Origin: Thalassolituus sp034111725
GTDB lineage: Bacteria; Pseudomonadota; Gammaproteobacteria; Pseudomonadales; Oceanobacteraceae
NCBI RefSeq assembly: GCF_034111725.1
Contig: NZ_JAWUWR010000003.1
Coordinates: 1 to 64,000, forward strand
Direction: 5' to 3'
DNA length: 64,000 nucleotides
Shown here: positions 53,925 to 62,388 of the stretch, piece by piece
Position numbering within the stretch: the stretch's first letter is position 1
Layout: each line of letters opens with the position of its first letter
Position numbers and translations under genes: made by a program
Notes under the pieces: model-generated
What the model saw: the letters and a program-made list of their open reading frames with translations, nothing else
Told to the model about the DNA's origin: nothing
The model's database searches: none

Positions 53925-53967
53925 AAGCAGCCTCCAAAAAAAAATTCTATTGGTGGCTTTGCAAGCC

Positions 53968-55128
53968 TCATACCAGAGACTGAAGTTCCACCTGTAGATA
54001 TTCCGATTTACCTCGAATGGCCACTTCCGCAAGCCCGGCAAAACGTTCTGCAACGGCCTGCCAACTTGCGTCTTCAGCCTGCGCGCGAGCATCGATTCCC
54101 GCTAAGGTTAAATCCATCGCCAACGCATCAAAAACCGCTTGAATAAATCCGGCTTCATCATTTTCTTCGGCTAAAAATCCATCAATTCCTGGGCGAACAT
54201 GGGTAGCCGCTGCCGCCATATTGTAGGCAACCACCGGTAGTGCACTCGCCATCGCTTCTAGGGTTACTAAGCCAAAGGTTTCGGTCATGCTGGGAAATAC
54301 AAAGAGATCAGCAGAAGCATAATATTCAGCCAGCTCTCTTCCGGTTTTCACACCCGAAAAAATAACTTCCGGATATTTTAACTGCATCTCCTTACGCATA
54401 GGGCCATCGCCCACCATAACTAAGCGGATATCAGGAAATTGCTGGCTCGCCTGCTGCCACGCTTTAATTGCGAGCGGAATATTCTTTTCCGCAGCGATAC
54501 GACCAACGTATAAAAGCACTCGTTCGTCTGCTGTGACGCCCCAAGAATTACGTAATGCAAGATTGCGATATTCAGGATGAAAATGCTGGCAATCAACCCC
54601 ATGAGGGAGTAATTCGACGTTATTAAAGTACTGCTGTTTTAACATTGTCTGTACTTCTGTAGTAGGAACTAGAGTCATTAACGTGCGATTGTGAAAGCGC
54701 CGCAACCAAGCTAAGGTCGCATTCCGAATCCAGCTTAGGCCATAGTAGCTGCTGTATCGATGAAAATTGGTATGAAAAGCACTGAGTACGGGGAAATCCC
54801 ATTTTCTGGCAAGACTTAATGCCGAATTGCCAAGAGGCCCTTCGGTTGCGATATAAACAAGGTCTGGTTGAAATGCACTCCATGCCTTTCGCAACGCTCG
54901 TGGCGCTGGCAAGCCAAGCTGCAAATCGGGGTACATCGGAATAGTAACACCGCGGCACCCTACCTCCTCATGAACTGGTGTATATTCTGATCGTGGACGA
55001 GTCCTAACGATCTGTACCAAAAAACGTTCAGGATCCAACGAAGAAATGAGATGCTGCAAAGAAATTGCAACACCATTCACATCGGGAACATACGTTTCAG
55101 TCACAACACTAATACGGATCTGAGCCAT
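53968..55128 (-). CDS. GT4-family glycosyltransferase
   Basis: 386 residues, GT-B fold. The N-terminal acceptor domain has TETYVPDVNGVAISLQHL and FHTNFHRYS; the nucleotide-sugar domain has LLYVGRIAAEKN, MVGDGPMRKE and the E-x7-E motif in SMTETFGLVTLEAM. It is close to the MgtA/PimB-like mannosyl- or glucosyl-transferases that put a sugar on diacylglycerol-type lipids; the donor and acceptor cannot be fixed here. No membrane helix. Confidence 0.88.
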   Translation of the reverse strand: MAQIRISVVTETYVPDVNGVAISLQHLISSLDPERFLVQIVRTRPRSEYTPVHEEVGCRGVTIPMYPDLQLGLPAPRALRKAWSAFQPDLVYIATEGPLGNSALSLARKWDFPVLSAFHTNFHRYSSYYGLSWIRNATLAWLRRFHNRTLMTLVPTTEVQTMLKQQYFNNVELLPHGVDCQHFHPEYRNLALRNSWGVTADERVLLYVGRIAAEKNIPLAIKAWQQASQQFPDIRLVMVGDGPMRKEMQLKYPEVIFSGVKTGRELAEYYASADLFVFPSMTETFGLVTLEAMASALPVVAYNMAAAATHVRPGIDGFLAEENDEAGFIQAVFDALAMDLTLAGIDARAQAEDASWQAVAERFAGLAEVAIRGKSEYLQVELQSLV

Positions 55129-55198
55129 GGTGATGCCGGCACTCTGATATAAAGATATCAGTGTGCCAGTACACCTATGACAATTTTATGAATACCGC

Positions 55199-55897
55199 TT
55201 AGGCTTCCACTTCCGTTAGTTTCGACAAGCGATAACGTAATTGACGTGGTGTCAAACCTAAGACTTTGGCAGCCATCGTTTTATTGCCATTACACTTATC
55301 AATCGCCGCGTTAATATCGCCAAGTTCATCTTCATGAACTCGCTGATATGGGCGGGCGTACAACGTCTTAAAATTAGGAACAACCTGAGTTGCAAGGATG
55401 TTGGCAATCTGAGCTCCTAGGAAACTCGTGATGCTTAAATCCAGCAACTCAGGATGATTACCACGCAGATCCATTACCATGACCGCCAGCACCGATTGAC
55501 GCAACATCAAAGGCACTAACAAACAGCGAACGGACCCTGACAGGGTGTCTAATATCGGGTCAAAACGTTCTGGACGTTCGCTATTTTCATAAATCACTAA
55601 CCACTCACGCGATTCGAACTGACGGCACAGTGCATGCTGAACAGCAAAACTATAGATGCCATTCGTTACACCGGTTGAGCAGTATTGGGCTTTAAATCGA
55701 CTTGGTGAATCGGGCAATGCGATAGAGATATTATTCAGTCCGGTTAATTCCGTTGCTAATGATAGCAACTGCTGAATACTTTCCTCGTCGTGATAACGAC
55801 TTTCAAGGATATGAGTCAAACTCGTTAACCAATCGAAAGAATGGGTCACGGGTACTAGGTTGTGACGGTAGTCTTGGATATCGGCAATTTTTAACAT
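55199..55897 (-). CDS. GAF domain-Fis helix-turn-helix regulator lacking AAA+ domain
   Basis: 232 residues from the ATG at 55897, which has a perfect AGGAGGAG site. A GAF-like sensory domain (about 30-170) joins directly to a C-terminal Fis-type helix-turn-helix (INAAIDKCNGNKTMAAKVLG then TPRQLRYRLSKL), very like the DNA-binding end of NifA/NorR-type proteins. The sigma-54 AAA+ ATPase that should lie between is absent, so it cannot open sigma-54 promoters by itself. A repressor, anti-activator or sigma-70 regulator is possible. Confidence 0.82.
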   Translation of the reverse strand: MLKIADIQDYRHNLVPVTHSFDWLTSLTHILESRYHDEESIQQLLSLATELTGLNNISIALPDSPSRFKAQYCSTGVTNGIYSFAVQHALCRQFESREWLVIYENSERPERFDPILDTLSGSVRCLLVPLMLRQSVLAVMVMDLRGNHPELLDLSITSFLGAQIANILATQVVPNFKTLYARPYQRVHEDELGDINAAIDKCNGNKTMAAKVLGLTPRQLRYRLSKLTEVEA

Positions 55898-56200
55898 AAG
55901 CAGCTCCTCCTGATCTAATTTATACATGGCAAAACCCGTACCAGCTTTTAAAGGCTTGTTACCAAGTGCCAAAATTGATCCGAATCGCCATGCAAATGCT
56001 CTAAACGAACCAATAAATTGCTTAGCAAGAAGACTAACCTACAGATAATTAAGTAATTTTTGCAGATTTGTGACAATTACAATCGGAATATCTAACCAGC
56101 GTCAGAGGCAAGACTGACACTGGATCGAAAGAAATGTGCGCCATAAGAAAGCAGCGGTGATTTTAGTAGAGCCGAGATGGTGCACTTTGTAAGAAAATTA
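55898..56200. other. 303-base gap between the regulator and CBS genes
   Basis: No gene seen. It holds the ribosome site and presumed promoter of the GAF-Fis regulator, an imperfect FNR/ANR-like site TTGATCCGAATCGC (55975-55988), and a hairpin at 56096-56123 that may end the CBS-gene transcript. Confidence 0.6.
56096..56123 (-). terminator. hairpin downstream of the CBS-domain gene
   Basis: CCAG-GTCAG pairs with CTGAC-CTGG, with one unpaired base on each side and an 8-base loop. There is no T-run, so it is a weak terminator candidate for the DUF4404-CBS transcript. Confidence 0.4.
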
Positions 56201-56635
56201 TTAAGCAACGCTAGGATCATCGTCAGGCAGGTATTCTTTTTTTAACCAGTGTGCAAAACCACGACAAGCATCCTGAGCGGTTAAAATTCCAGCTAAGCGA
56301 TTTTGTCGCATGATAAGCACAGCATCTAGATCATCATCAGCCATCATATCCAACACAACATCCAAGCGAATATGCAGATCCACCTGCGGCACCGAGCGTT
56401 GACACATGTCGCCGACCGTTAATTCAGTGATATCTCGCGCTGAATGCCCTGGTTGGCGTGCTAGTTCGATATCCGCAAGGGTGAGTAAACCGACCACATC
56501 ATGATGATTCAATACTGGGAGGTGATGGCATCTATGCTCTTTCATCAAGTGCAAGGCGTCATCCAAACTGATCGCCTCTTCAACATGTACAGGAAAGGCT
56601 GTCATCATTTCGGTCACGGTCGGCATATGACGCAT
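56201..56635 (-). CDS. CBS-domain pair protein
   Basis: 144 residues formed almost entirely of two CBS domains: VTEMMTAFPVHVEEAISLDD with HLPVLNHHDVVGLLTLAD, then VGDMCQRSVPQVDLHIRLDV with AVLIMRQNRLAGILTAQDA. Such stand-alone pairs bind adenine nucleotides and act as energy sensors; the partner is unknown. It follows the DUF4404 gene by 34 bases, so the two probably form an operon. Confidence 0.87.
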   Translation of the reverse strand: MRHMPTVTEMMTAFPVHVEEAISLDDALHLMKEHRCHHLPVLNHHDVVGLLTLADIELARQPGHSARDITELTVGDMCQRSVPQVDLHIRLDVVLDMMADDDLDAVLIMRQNRLAGILTAQDACRGFAHWLKKEYLPDDDPSVA

Positions 56636-56669
56636 ACCAATATCTCCCAGTGCTGTTAATTAATTTAAG

Positions 56670-56921
56670 TTACACACCGATGCGACCAAGAACATCAACA
56701 ATTTCATGCAAAATACGCGATAAAGTCGGATGCTCTTGTTCAAATTCCACTGCTTGTTGCTGAATACGGTCGCTGAGATCACCGCTATCTTTATCGCCGA
56801 GTGATTCGATATCCACTGCAATCTGCTCAAGTAAGCTTAATGTGTCCTCATCTAATGCTGGTGACTGTTGAAGTTGCTGGTGAAGTTGTTGTAACTGCTG
56901 TTTTAAGGGATTATCAGTCAT
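56670..56921 (-). CDS. DUF4404 family protein
   Basis: 83 residues, helical, Gln-rich at the start (LKQQLQQLHQQLQQSP), with the family end HPTLSRILHEIVDVLGRIGV. DUF4404 proteins are small, of unknown function, and common in Pseudomonas and relatives. AGGAG precedes the ATG. Confidence 0.82.
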   Translation of the reverse strand: MTDNPLKQQLQQLHQQLQQSPALDEDTLSLLEQIAVDIESLGDKDSGDLSDRIQQQAVEFEQEHPTLSRILHEIVDVLGRIGV

Positions 56922-57014
56922 GGCATTCTCCTAATTTTGTATAAACATTGACTATGAGTCTAACCCTAGCCAATAGGATTACCATAATCTGAATCAAGCA
57001 ACAGGAGGATTTAT

Positions 57015-57530
57015 TTAGTAGAGAGCTTGAAAGTAGAAAGGCATTTTACACATATCAGCCATCGTCTTGAGAGAGTGGCGATTGGCGTTATCGCCCACAT
57101 AGAGCATTGGCACTGACGCTAAATGTAAATATTTCAGCTCTGGAAGAATATTACGAAACGCATGCAAGATCATGCGGTGACTGGTAGAAACCGGTACCCA
57201 AATGTGATCTGTCATAGAAAGCCCCTCAAGTAACTCAAGCAAGCGCTCACTATTTAACTGCAACGACTCTTTGGGGTTGGCATAAAACAAATGCACGACA
57301 CGGTCACTACCCAATCGCTGCTTATCAATAAGATGCCAGGTTATCGGCAGTGCGTCCGTAATCAGTTCTTGAAGCTGGGGGGTATAGCCAACCAGACCTG
57401 CGGTTGCAGAATGATTGGGAAGATTTGCCAAGTAAACGCGCGAATCTGGACGTTCGGTTAATGAAGAAGGTATTCTATGACCGCCGCCCCTACGAGGTGG
57501 CTGCACTTGATTTACAGCAATCATTCTCAC
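57015..57530 (-). CDS. hypothetical protein, unrecognised
   Basis: 171 residues from a GTG at 57530 (AGGAG five bases upstream; an ATG two codons later is possible). The N-terminus is polar (QPPRRGGGHRIP). The rest looks like an alpha/beta fold, with LVGYTPQLQELITDALPITW, HLFYANPKESL and MTDHIWVPVSTSHRMILHAF. No signal peptide or helix. I cannot assign a family. Confidence 0.7.
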   Translation of the reverse strand: MRMIAVNQVQPPRRGGGHRIPSSLTERPDSRVYLANLPNHSATAGLVGYTPQLQELITDALPITWHLIDKQRLGSDRVVHLFYANPKESLQLNSERLLELLEGLSMTDHIWVPVSTSHRMILHAFRNILPELKYLHLASVPMLYVGDNANRHSLKTMADMCKMPFYFQALY

Positions 57531-57697
57531 TCATGCTCCTTGATCACGTCAAATGACATACCGTTGAAGGTATAGTCAACGTAAAGACTATTTGCCAGAA
57601 GCCATGACCAAATAGAAACAAGTTTCAGGTAAAAGTATTAACCTCAGTTATCACCATCTAAAAAATGTGTCGTTTTTTGCCTGATTATATGGTCGAA

Positions 57698-57898
57698 CTA
57701 AATATCTAAAACGGTCGTCAATACGACCTTGATAACATAGCCAAGAACACCAACACCTAGACCTAGAAATAAAATAAACAGTCCGAACTTTCCTGCTTTC
57801 GCACGCTTCCCAAGATCATAGATAATGAAAAACATAAGACCTATCAAACCGGTAATTCCGACAATCATAGTGATTTGTTCCACGGCGGCTGCGTTCAT
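57698..57898 (-). CDS. DUF2788 family membrane protein
   Basis: 66 residues with two transmembrane helices. GLIGLMFFIIYDLGKRAKAG and the following FLGLGVGVLGYVIK match DUF2788, small inner-membrane proteins of unknown function in gammaproteobacteria. Confidence 0.82.
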   Translation of the reverse strand: MNAAAVEQITMIVGITGLIGLMFFIIYDLGKRAKAGKFGLFILFLGLGVGVLGYVIKVVLTTVLDI

Positions 57899-58115
57899 TG
57901 AAGATCTCTACTTATTGATAGGGTGCACTATGGTACTCAATCAGACTAGTTGGCGACAACCTTCGTTTCATTATCCATACAGGACAAAAATAACAAATCC
58001 TTAAAAAGATATTGAACTCTTTGCTCATGGCCGATTTTTATCTTCTACGGTTTAACGCTATGATACACGCCTAGCACAATCGCTCTCAGACAATAATAAA
58101 ATCGAGGATTTACCG

Positions 58116-59117
58116 ATGCGCATGATTGCAATCGCGCTGACACTGATCAGTATTGCGTTCTCCGCCAACGCTATGGAAGCTCCAAAACGTATCTTATGCA
58201 TATTTGACCCTATCGGTGGGAATGGTCCCATTTTCAGCGCTATGCGTGACTATGAAACAGCCGCATTAAACTGGGGAGTAGCGTTAGAATTAAAAGCGTA
58301 CACCAACGAAGCCGTTGCTTTAGCTGACTTTCAAGCAGGGTCTTGTGATGCTGTAAACGTAACAGGAACTCGCGTACGCCCATACAATTTATTTGCAGGT
58401 AGCATTGAGGCCCTAGGTGGCTTGGTCAACTACGAACAAGTGCGCGAACTCATTGGCATGCTGGCACGACCACAAGCCGCTAAATACATGGTGGATGGCA
58501 ATTATGAAATTGGAGCCATCATGCCAGGTGGTTCTGTTTATGTATTCGTTCGTGATCGTGCTATCAACTCGGTTGAAGCCGCTGCCGGACGTCGCGTCGC
58601 TACGCTAGATTATGATTTAGCTTCAGTAAAAGTGGTGCAACATATTGGCGCCACTATGGTGCCAGCAACAGTTGCCACCTTCGCCCAACGTTTCAATAAC
58701 GGTGATGTCGATATCGCTTATGCCCCAGCGGTTGCTTATGAACCGTTCGAAATGTACAAGGGTCTAGGAAATCAGGGGGGAATCTATCGCTTCTCGCTTG
58801 CGCAAATGAACTTCCAAATGATTTTACACCGCGATCGCTTCCCACCTAAGTTCGGACAAAGCAGTCGTGAATTCGCTTATCAGAACTTTGATAAAGCGAT
58901 GGCTCATGTACACGCAGCAGAAGAAACCATTTCCGAAGATTATTGGATCGATCTCCCCGACGAACAAGAGATTGAATACATGGAGATGTTCTCCAATATT
59001 CGCAAAGAATTGGCAGTGGAAGGCGTTTACGATCAGCGCATGATGAAGTTGATGCAAAAATTACGTTGCCGAACTAATCCAGCGCATCATGAATGTGCTT
59101 CGGATTTACTGCTGTAA
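58116..59117 (+). CDS. periplasmic solute-binding-like protein (DUF6091-type)
   Basis: 333 residues: a signal peptide ending SANA near residue 19, then a TRAP/DctP-like binding fold (RILCIFDPIGGNGPIFSAMR, AGSCDAVNVTGTRVRPYN, VATLDYDLASVKVVQHIGA, DVDIAYAPAVAYEPFEMYKG). Conserved in marine gammaproteobacteria as a putative solute-binding protein. No transporter membrane genes are next to it, so it may serve a remote TRAP system or act as a sensor. GAGG lies 8 bases before the ATG. Confidence 0.78.
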   Translation: MRMIAIALTLISIAFSANAMEAPKRILCIFDPIGGNGPIFSAMRDYETAALNWGVALELKAYTNEAVALADFQAGSCDAVNVTGTRVRPYNLFAGSIEALGGLVNYEQVRELIGMLARPQAAKYMVDGNYEIGAIMPGGSVYVFVRDRAINSVEAAAGRRVATLDYDLASVKVVQHIGATMVPATVATFAQRFNNGDVDIAYAPAVAYEPFEMYKGLGNQGGIYRFSLAQMNFQMILHRDRFPPKFGQSSREFAYQNFDKAMAHVHAAEETISEDYWIDLPDEQEIEYMEMFSNIRKELAVEGVYDQRMMKLMQKLRCRTNPAHHECASDLLL

Positions 59118-59263
59118 TTCGCTCAATACAGTACAAAATGGACTAGCCGGTCAACAAGCTGGCTAAACTCCTCCTCGCACTATTGGTCCCATTTCCTTGT
59201 GACTCCTTTCAGGCTTTACGCTATCGTCTAGCAATTCAGACAACGAGATAAACTGGTGCAAGC

Positions 59264-60391
59264 ATGTCATCGGTAGACTTTGATATTTGCGTCATGGGTG
59301 GCGGCGTAATCGGCTTAGCCATAGCCTCAGCCTTAGCAAAAAGCAGCAGTGTACTGCTGGTTGAACAGCATGACGCTTTCGGTACTGAAACCAGTAGCCG
59401 CAACAGTGAAGTTATTCATGCAGGGTTATATTACACACCGAACTCATTGAAAGAGTCACTCTGCTTGGCAGGCCGAGAAGCCCTTTATACCTTTTGCCAA
59501 CAGCATGATGTTCCGCATCAAATGATTGGCAAGTTAATAGTCGCACCAGACCAAAACAATCCAAGGCTAGAAGCTCTCTTTCAAAAAGCACTGATGCTAG
59601 ACATTCCGATAGAACGGTTAGACCAACACGCTTTGCGCGAACATGAACCCAATGTCAGCGCCTGCGAAGCCTTGCTATCGCCTCGCTCCGGCATCATAGA
59701 TAGCCATATTTATATGCTGCGTCTCGCCCAAGAGGCCGAACGCTTGGGCGCTACTTTAATGAAATACACCAAATTTAATAAGGCCAGCATAAACGAAGTG
59801 GGCTGGCAGGTTGAACTGACCACCAGTGATGGCCTCTATTCACTTAACTGCGCAACCCTGATTAATGCTGCCGGGCTCCATGCTCATGACGTTGCTCAGC
59901 GCTGCGGGACCGCCATTGATGATCTGCCACCGTTACATTTTTGTCGCGGTCATTACTTTAGCTATCAGGGCACAAACCCGTTTAATCATCTAATTTATCC
60001 ACTACCAGAAGCGAATCTCACTGGGCTAGGCATTCACGCCACCATCGATCTAGGCGGCCAAGTTCGCTTTGGACCCGACACAGAGTATCTAAGTGCAACC
60101 CGTCCAAGACAGCTCAACTACGAAATTTCAACTCACTTAGGACTGCGTTTTGCCAAGGCTATCCAAGGCTATTTTCCCGAGTTAAAAGCTGAACAACTCC
60201 GTCCAGCCTATGCCGGAATTCGCCCTAAATTGCATCTAGCCAATGAAATAGCAGCTGACTTTCATATCGCCCGCCACGACCGTGAAAACACGCCACCATT
60301 GGTGCACTTGCTCGGAATAGAGAGCCCCGGACTCACTTCTTCCCTAGCAATTGGTCAGTATGTAACTGAATTGTTGCTACCTCAAAACTGA
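59264..60391 (+). CDS. FAD-dependent oxidoreductase, L-2-hydroxyglutarate dehydrogenase-like
   Basis: 375 residues of the DAO family. The Rossmann FAD motif GGGVIGLAIASALA is at about 12-25; SSRNSEVIHAGLYYTPNSLK and GKLIVAPDQ are typical of L-2-hydroxyglutarate oxidase/dehydrogenase (LhgO/L2HGDH). YPLPEANLTGLGIH and GPDTEYL continue that match. Many homologues are only called NAD(P)/FAD-dependent oxidoreductases, so the substrate is inferred. Single gene, with no obvious operon partner. Confidence 0.82.
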   Translation: MSSVDFDICVMGGGVIGLAIASALAKSSSVLLVEQHDAFGTETSSRNSEVIHAGLYYTPNSLKESLCLAGREALYTFCQQHDVPHQMIGKLIVAPDQNNPRLEALFQKALMLDIPIERLDQHALREHEPNVSACEALLSPRSGIIDSHIYMLRLAQEAERLGATLMKYTKFNKASINEVGWQVELTTSDGLYSLNCATLINAAGLHAHDVAQRCGTAIDDLPPLHFCRGHYFSYQGTNPFNHLIYPLPEANLTGLGIHATIDLGGQVRFGPDTEYLSATRPRQLNYEISTHLGLRFAKAIQGYFPELKAEQLRPAYAGIRPKLHLANEIAADFHIARHDRENTPPLVHLLGIESPGLTSSLAIGQYVTELLLPQN

Positions 60392-60653
60392 GCCTTTTGG
60401 GCCAACTTATTGGAAAATCAACCAAATCATCAGGGAACCTTATCAAGTGCACGTCGTCATAACGTATTGTTCTAAGTCCGTATGATGCAGATAGGTTACA
60501 AAGGCACTACACTGTAAACCAATGTAGCGAATGATTACGAACAACGATTTACAATTGTTCACTATAAGACTTAGTTAATACACAAGTACCAGGCAATCAG
60601 CTGCTACGCTAAAAGCATATGAAGTGAAACAGATTGGCCAATAAGGGTAAATT

Positions 60654-60899
60654 ATGACTCAAGCACTGCGAGTAAGCGAAGAATCAGAAACGGAAGTAAG
60701 TACTATCTTATCTGCCCGAGTGTTGATTCCAATTAGCTGCGACCGTTGCGATAAAGAAACGGATATCAGTATTCAAACGCTGAAAGAGGGTGGCACTATC
60801 ATGTGCGAACATTGCTATGACGTTCGCCCCTTTTCAGTAACAGAGCAGCAGACCTTGCGCGCGGTATTAGCTCAAATTGGTTTTCATTTCGCCGGTTAG
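60654..60899 (+). CDS. small protein with two CxxC motifs, unknown
   Basis: 81 residues. CDRC and CEHC, 26 residues apart, look like a zinc ribbon (SCDRCDKETDISIQ, GGTIMCEHCYDVRPF). No helix-turn-helix or membrane segment. AAGGG precedes the ATG. A 262-base gap before it codes for nothing that I can support. Function unknown. Confidence 0.7.
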   Translation: MTQALRVSEESETEVSTILSARVLIPISCDRCDKETDISIQTLKEGGTIMCEHCYDVRPFSVTEQQTLRAVLAQIGFHFAG

Positions 60900-60920
60900 T
60901 CACTAGCGCTGATCATAAAC

Positions 60921-60948
60921 GGCAGGGCCAATCGTTATTAGCCCTGCC
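60921..60948. terminator. hairpin between convergent genes
   Basis: A perfect 8-bp GC-rich stem GGCAGGGC/GCCCTGCC with a 12-base loop lies between the CxxC gene and the TetR gene. The T-runs are poor, so termination may be partial. Confidence 0.6.
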
Positions 60949-60953
60949 AATAT

Positions 60954-61664
60954 TCATAACAAATTTTTCAAAGGTTTCAGTTGCGGCATCAAAAGCCTAA
61001 CGAAGCGGACTAACACACGCTGAATTCTCATTACTCCTGCTGCGTTATCGCCATCTAATAGCATTTGATACTCAAGTGACTGGAACAACGCCATTACGAT
61101 ATCGCTATCTTCAGCAGCCGAATCTGATCCTAAAGCCGTTAAAAACTGCGAGACGATATCAAACAGAGCTTCGCGGTGCATTTGCGCAAGCTGTTTCACT
61201 CTGTCATCGATACAGGCCTCATAGCGAAAAGCTTGCTCGCTAATCAGCATAGTGAGATCAGTGGCCAATTTGCCTTCGCAATAACGACTAAGTTCATTCG
61301 CTAAAAACTGGACAGCGCGCTCTTGCTCTCCAACATCGGTTAAATCCATTTGATATAGCTGCGGCAATACCGCCTCAAACTCTTCGGTGAACCGATTGAC
61401 GTAACCCAATGCCCATTCCGTATAGAGCGTAAAAGCATCAGCTATTAGTTCGCGGATATCCTTAAAGTAATAGGTCGTCGCCGCTAACGGGACATCAGCT
61501 TCGGAGGCAATAGCACGATGCCGAACGCCACGAACACCGTCACGAACTATGATTCGCATCGTTGCTTCAAGAATCAAACGGCGACGTTGCTCACTCTTCG
61601 CACGACTCGCTTTTCTTCCTTGATATTGTAATTCGCTAACCGTGACCTCGCGCGCGGACTCCAT
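60954..61664 (-). CDS. TetR-family transcriptional regulator
   Basis: 236 residues. The N-terminal helix-turn-helix (about 28-70) is typical: EATMRIIVRDGVRGVRHRAI then LAATTYYFKDIRELI. The ligand domain is unassigned. AGGAGA precedes the ATG. It is divergent from the 158-residue gene and the outer-membrane barrel gene, which are its likely targets; a palindrome at 61759-61777 is a candidate operator. Confidence 0.88.
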   Translation of the reverse strand: MESAREVTVSELQYQGRKASRAKSEQRRRLILEATMRIIVRDGVRGVRHRAIASEADVPLAATTYYFKDIRELIADAFTLYTEWALGYVNRFTEEFEAVLPQLYQMDLTDVGEQERAVQFLANELSRYCEGKLATDLTMLISEQAFRYEACIDDRVKQLAQMHREALFDIVSQFLTALGSDSAAEDSDIVMALFQSLEYQMLLDGDNAAGVMRIQRVLVRFVRLLMPQLKPLKNLL

Positions 61665-61758
61665 GGCAATCTCCTAGCCTAAGTAGAATCACATTGTGGA
61701 GTGTCTTAATTCTTTAATGTATGTACTTGCGTGCCAAAACAGAGAAATCTTTATCCGC

Positions 61759-61777
61759 TTGCCGATAAAACCGGCAA
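61759..61777. promoter_or_regulatory. candidate operator palindrome
   Basis: TTGCCG-N7-CGGCAA is a perfect 6+6 inverted repeat in the 219-base divergent region between the TetR gene and the plus-strand pair. Position and symmetry fit a TetR-type operator; nothing else supports it. Confidence 0.35.
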
Positions 61778-61883
61778 TTCATCGCCGCTAATAGCCAAAA
61801 AAAGACGGAAAACATTGAATTACCGGCGTTAAAAGTCTGGCATGGCTTCTGCAGTAGCCAAGTATCAATAACAGGAGGCCGCC

Positions 61884-62360
61884 ATGCTACTCAGTGCCTT
61901 AAGTAACTACTTACAACACCAACATGCCAGCACTGCCACTAACGCGGACAACGATGCGACAAAAGTCGATGCTATCAGTAACATCAACACTAAAGCAGCG
62001 GATGACAGTGCCTCACCAGCAGCCTATGTTCCGTCTGATCGCGCCGTGCTTGTGAGTGCCGTTGCCAGCGAATTCAACGTGCAAGCACTGCCAGTGAACG
62101 AAGTAGGTGGATTTCAAGCACGCTTACAGCAATATGGACTACTCAATGGTCAGGCACTCAACGCCCTCGCGTTAGTCAATACTGCCCGCGAAGGCCTTGC
62201 AGAAAATGACACCATTGATGCTCTCGGCATCATTGACCTAGCAAAGACTCAATTTGATGAACTGGGCGCGAGCTATTCGCAACGTAAGCAAGTTAGTCAA
62301 CTCCACACTCTGTTTAGCAACCTCGCATCCGCACGTCCCGTCGCAAAAATGGTAAGCTAG
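61884..62360 (+). CDS. hypothetical protein, unrecognised
   Basis: 158 residues behind an excellent AGGAGG. The first 45 residues are polar, low in complexity and rich in Ala, Asn and Asp; the rest is helical (FQARLQQYGLLNGQALNALA, IDLAKTQFDELGASYSQRKQ). No signal peptide. No family recognised. It is 28 bases before the barrel-protein gene, so they are probably co-transcribed. Confidence 0.72.
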   Translation: MLLSALSNYLQHQHASTATNADNDATKVDAISNINTKAADDSASPAAYVPSDRAVLVSAVASEFNVQALPVNEVGGFQARLQQYGLLNGQALNALALVNTAREGLAENDTIDALGIIDLAKTQFDELGASYSQRKQVSQLHTLFSNLASARPVAKMVS

Positions 62361-62388
62361 CGTCTTCATAAATTATTGGAGAACTTGC

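Noticed and set aside
53925..54092. N-terminal extension of the small gene at 53625-53924
   Set aside because: This part lies on the glycosyltransferase gene in another frame. The GTG at 53924 has an ideal GGAGG, so the extension is a shadow.
55950..55972. TGGCAC in the GAF-Fis promoter region as a sigma-54 -24 element
   Set aside because: The required GC of the -12 element (TTGC) is not at the right spacing.
59144..59165. Hairpin TAGCC/GGCTA after the binding-protein gene as a terminator
   Set aside because: The stem is short with mismatches and no T-run follows.
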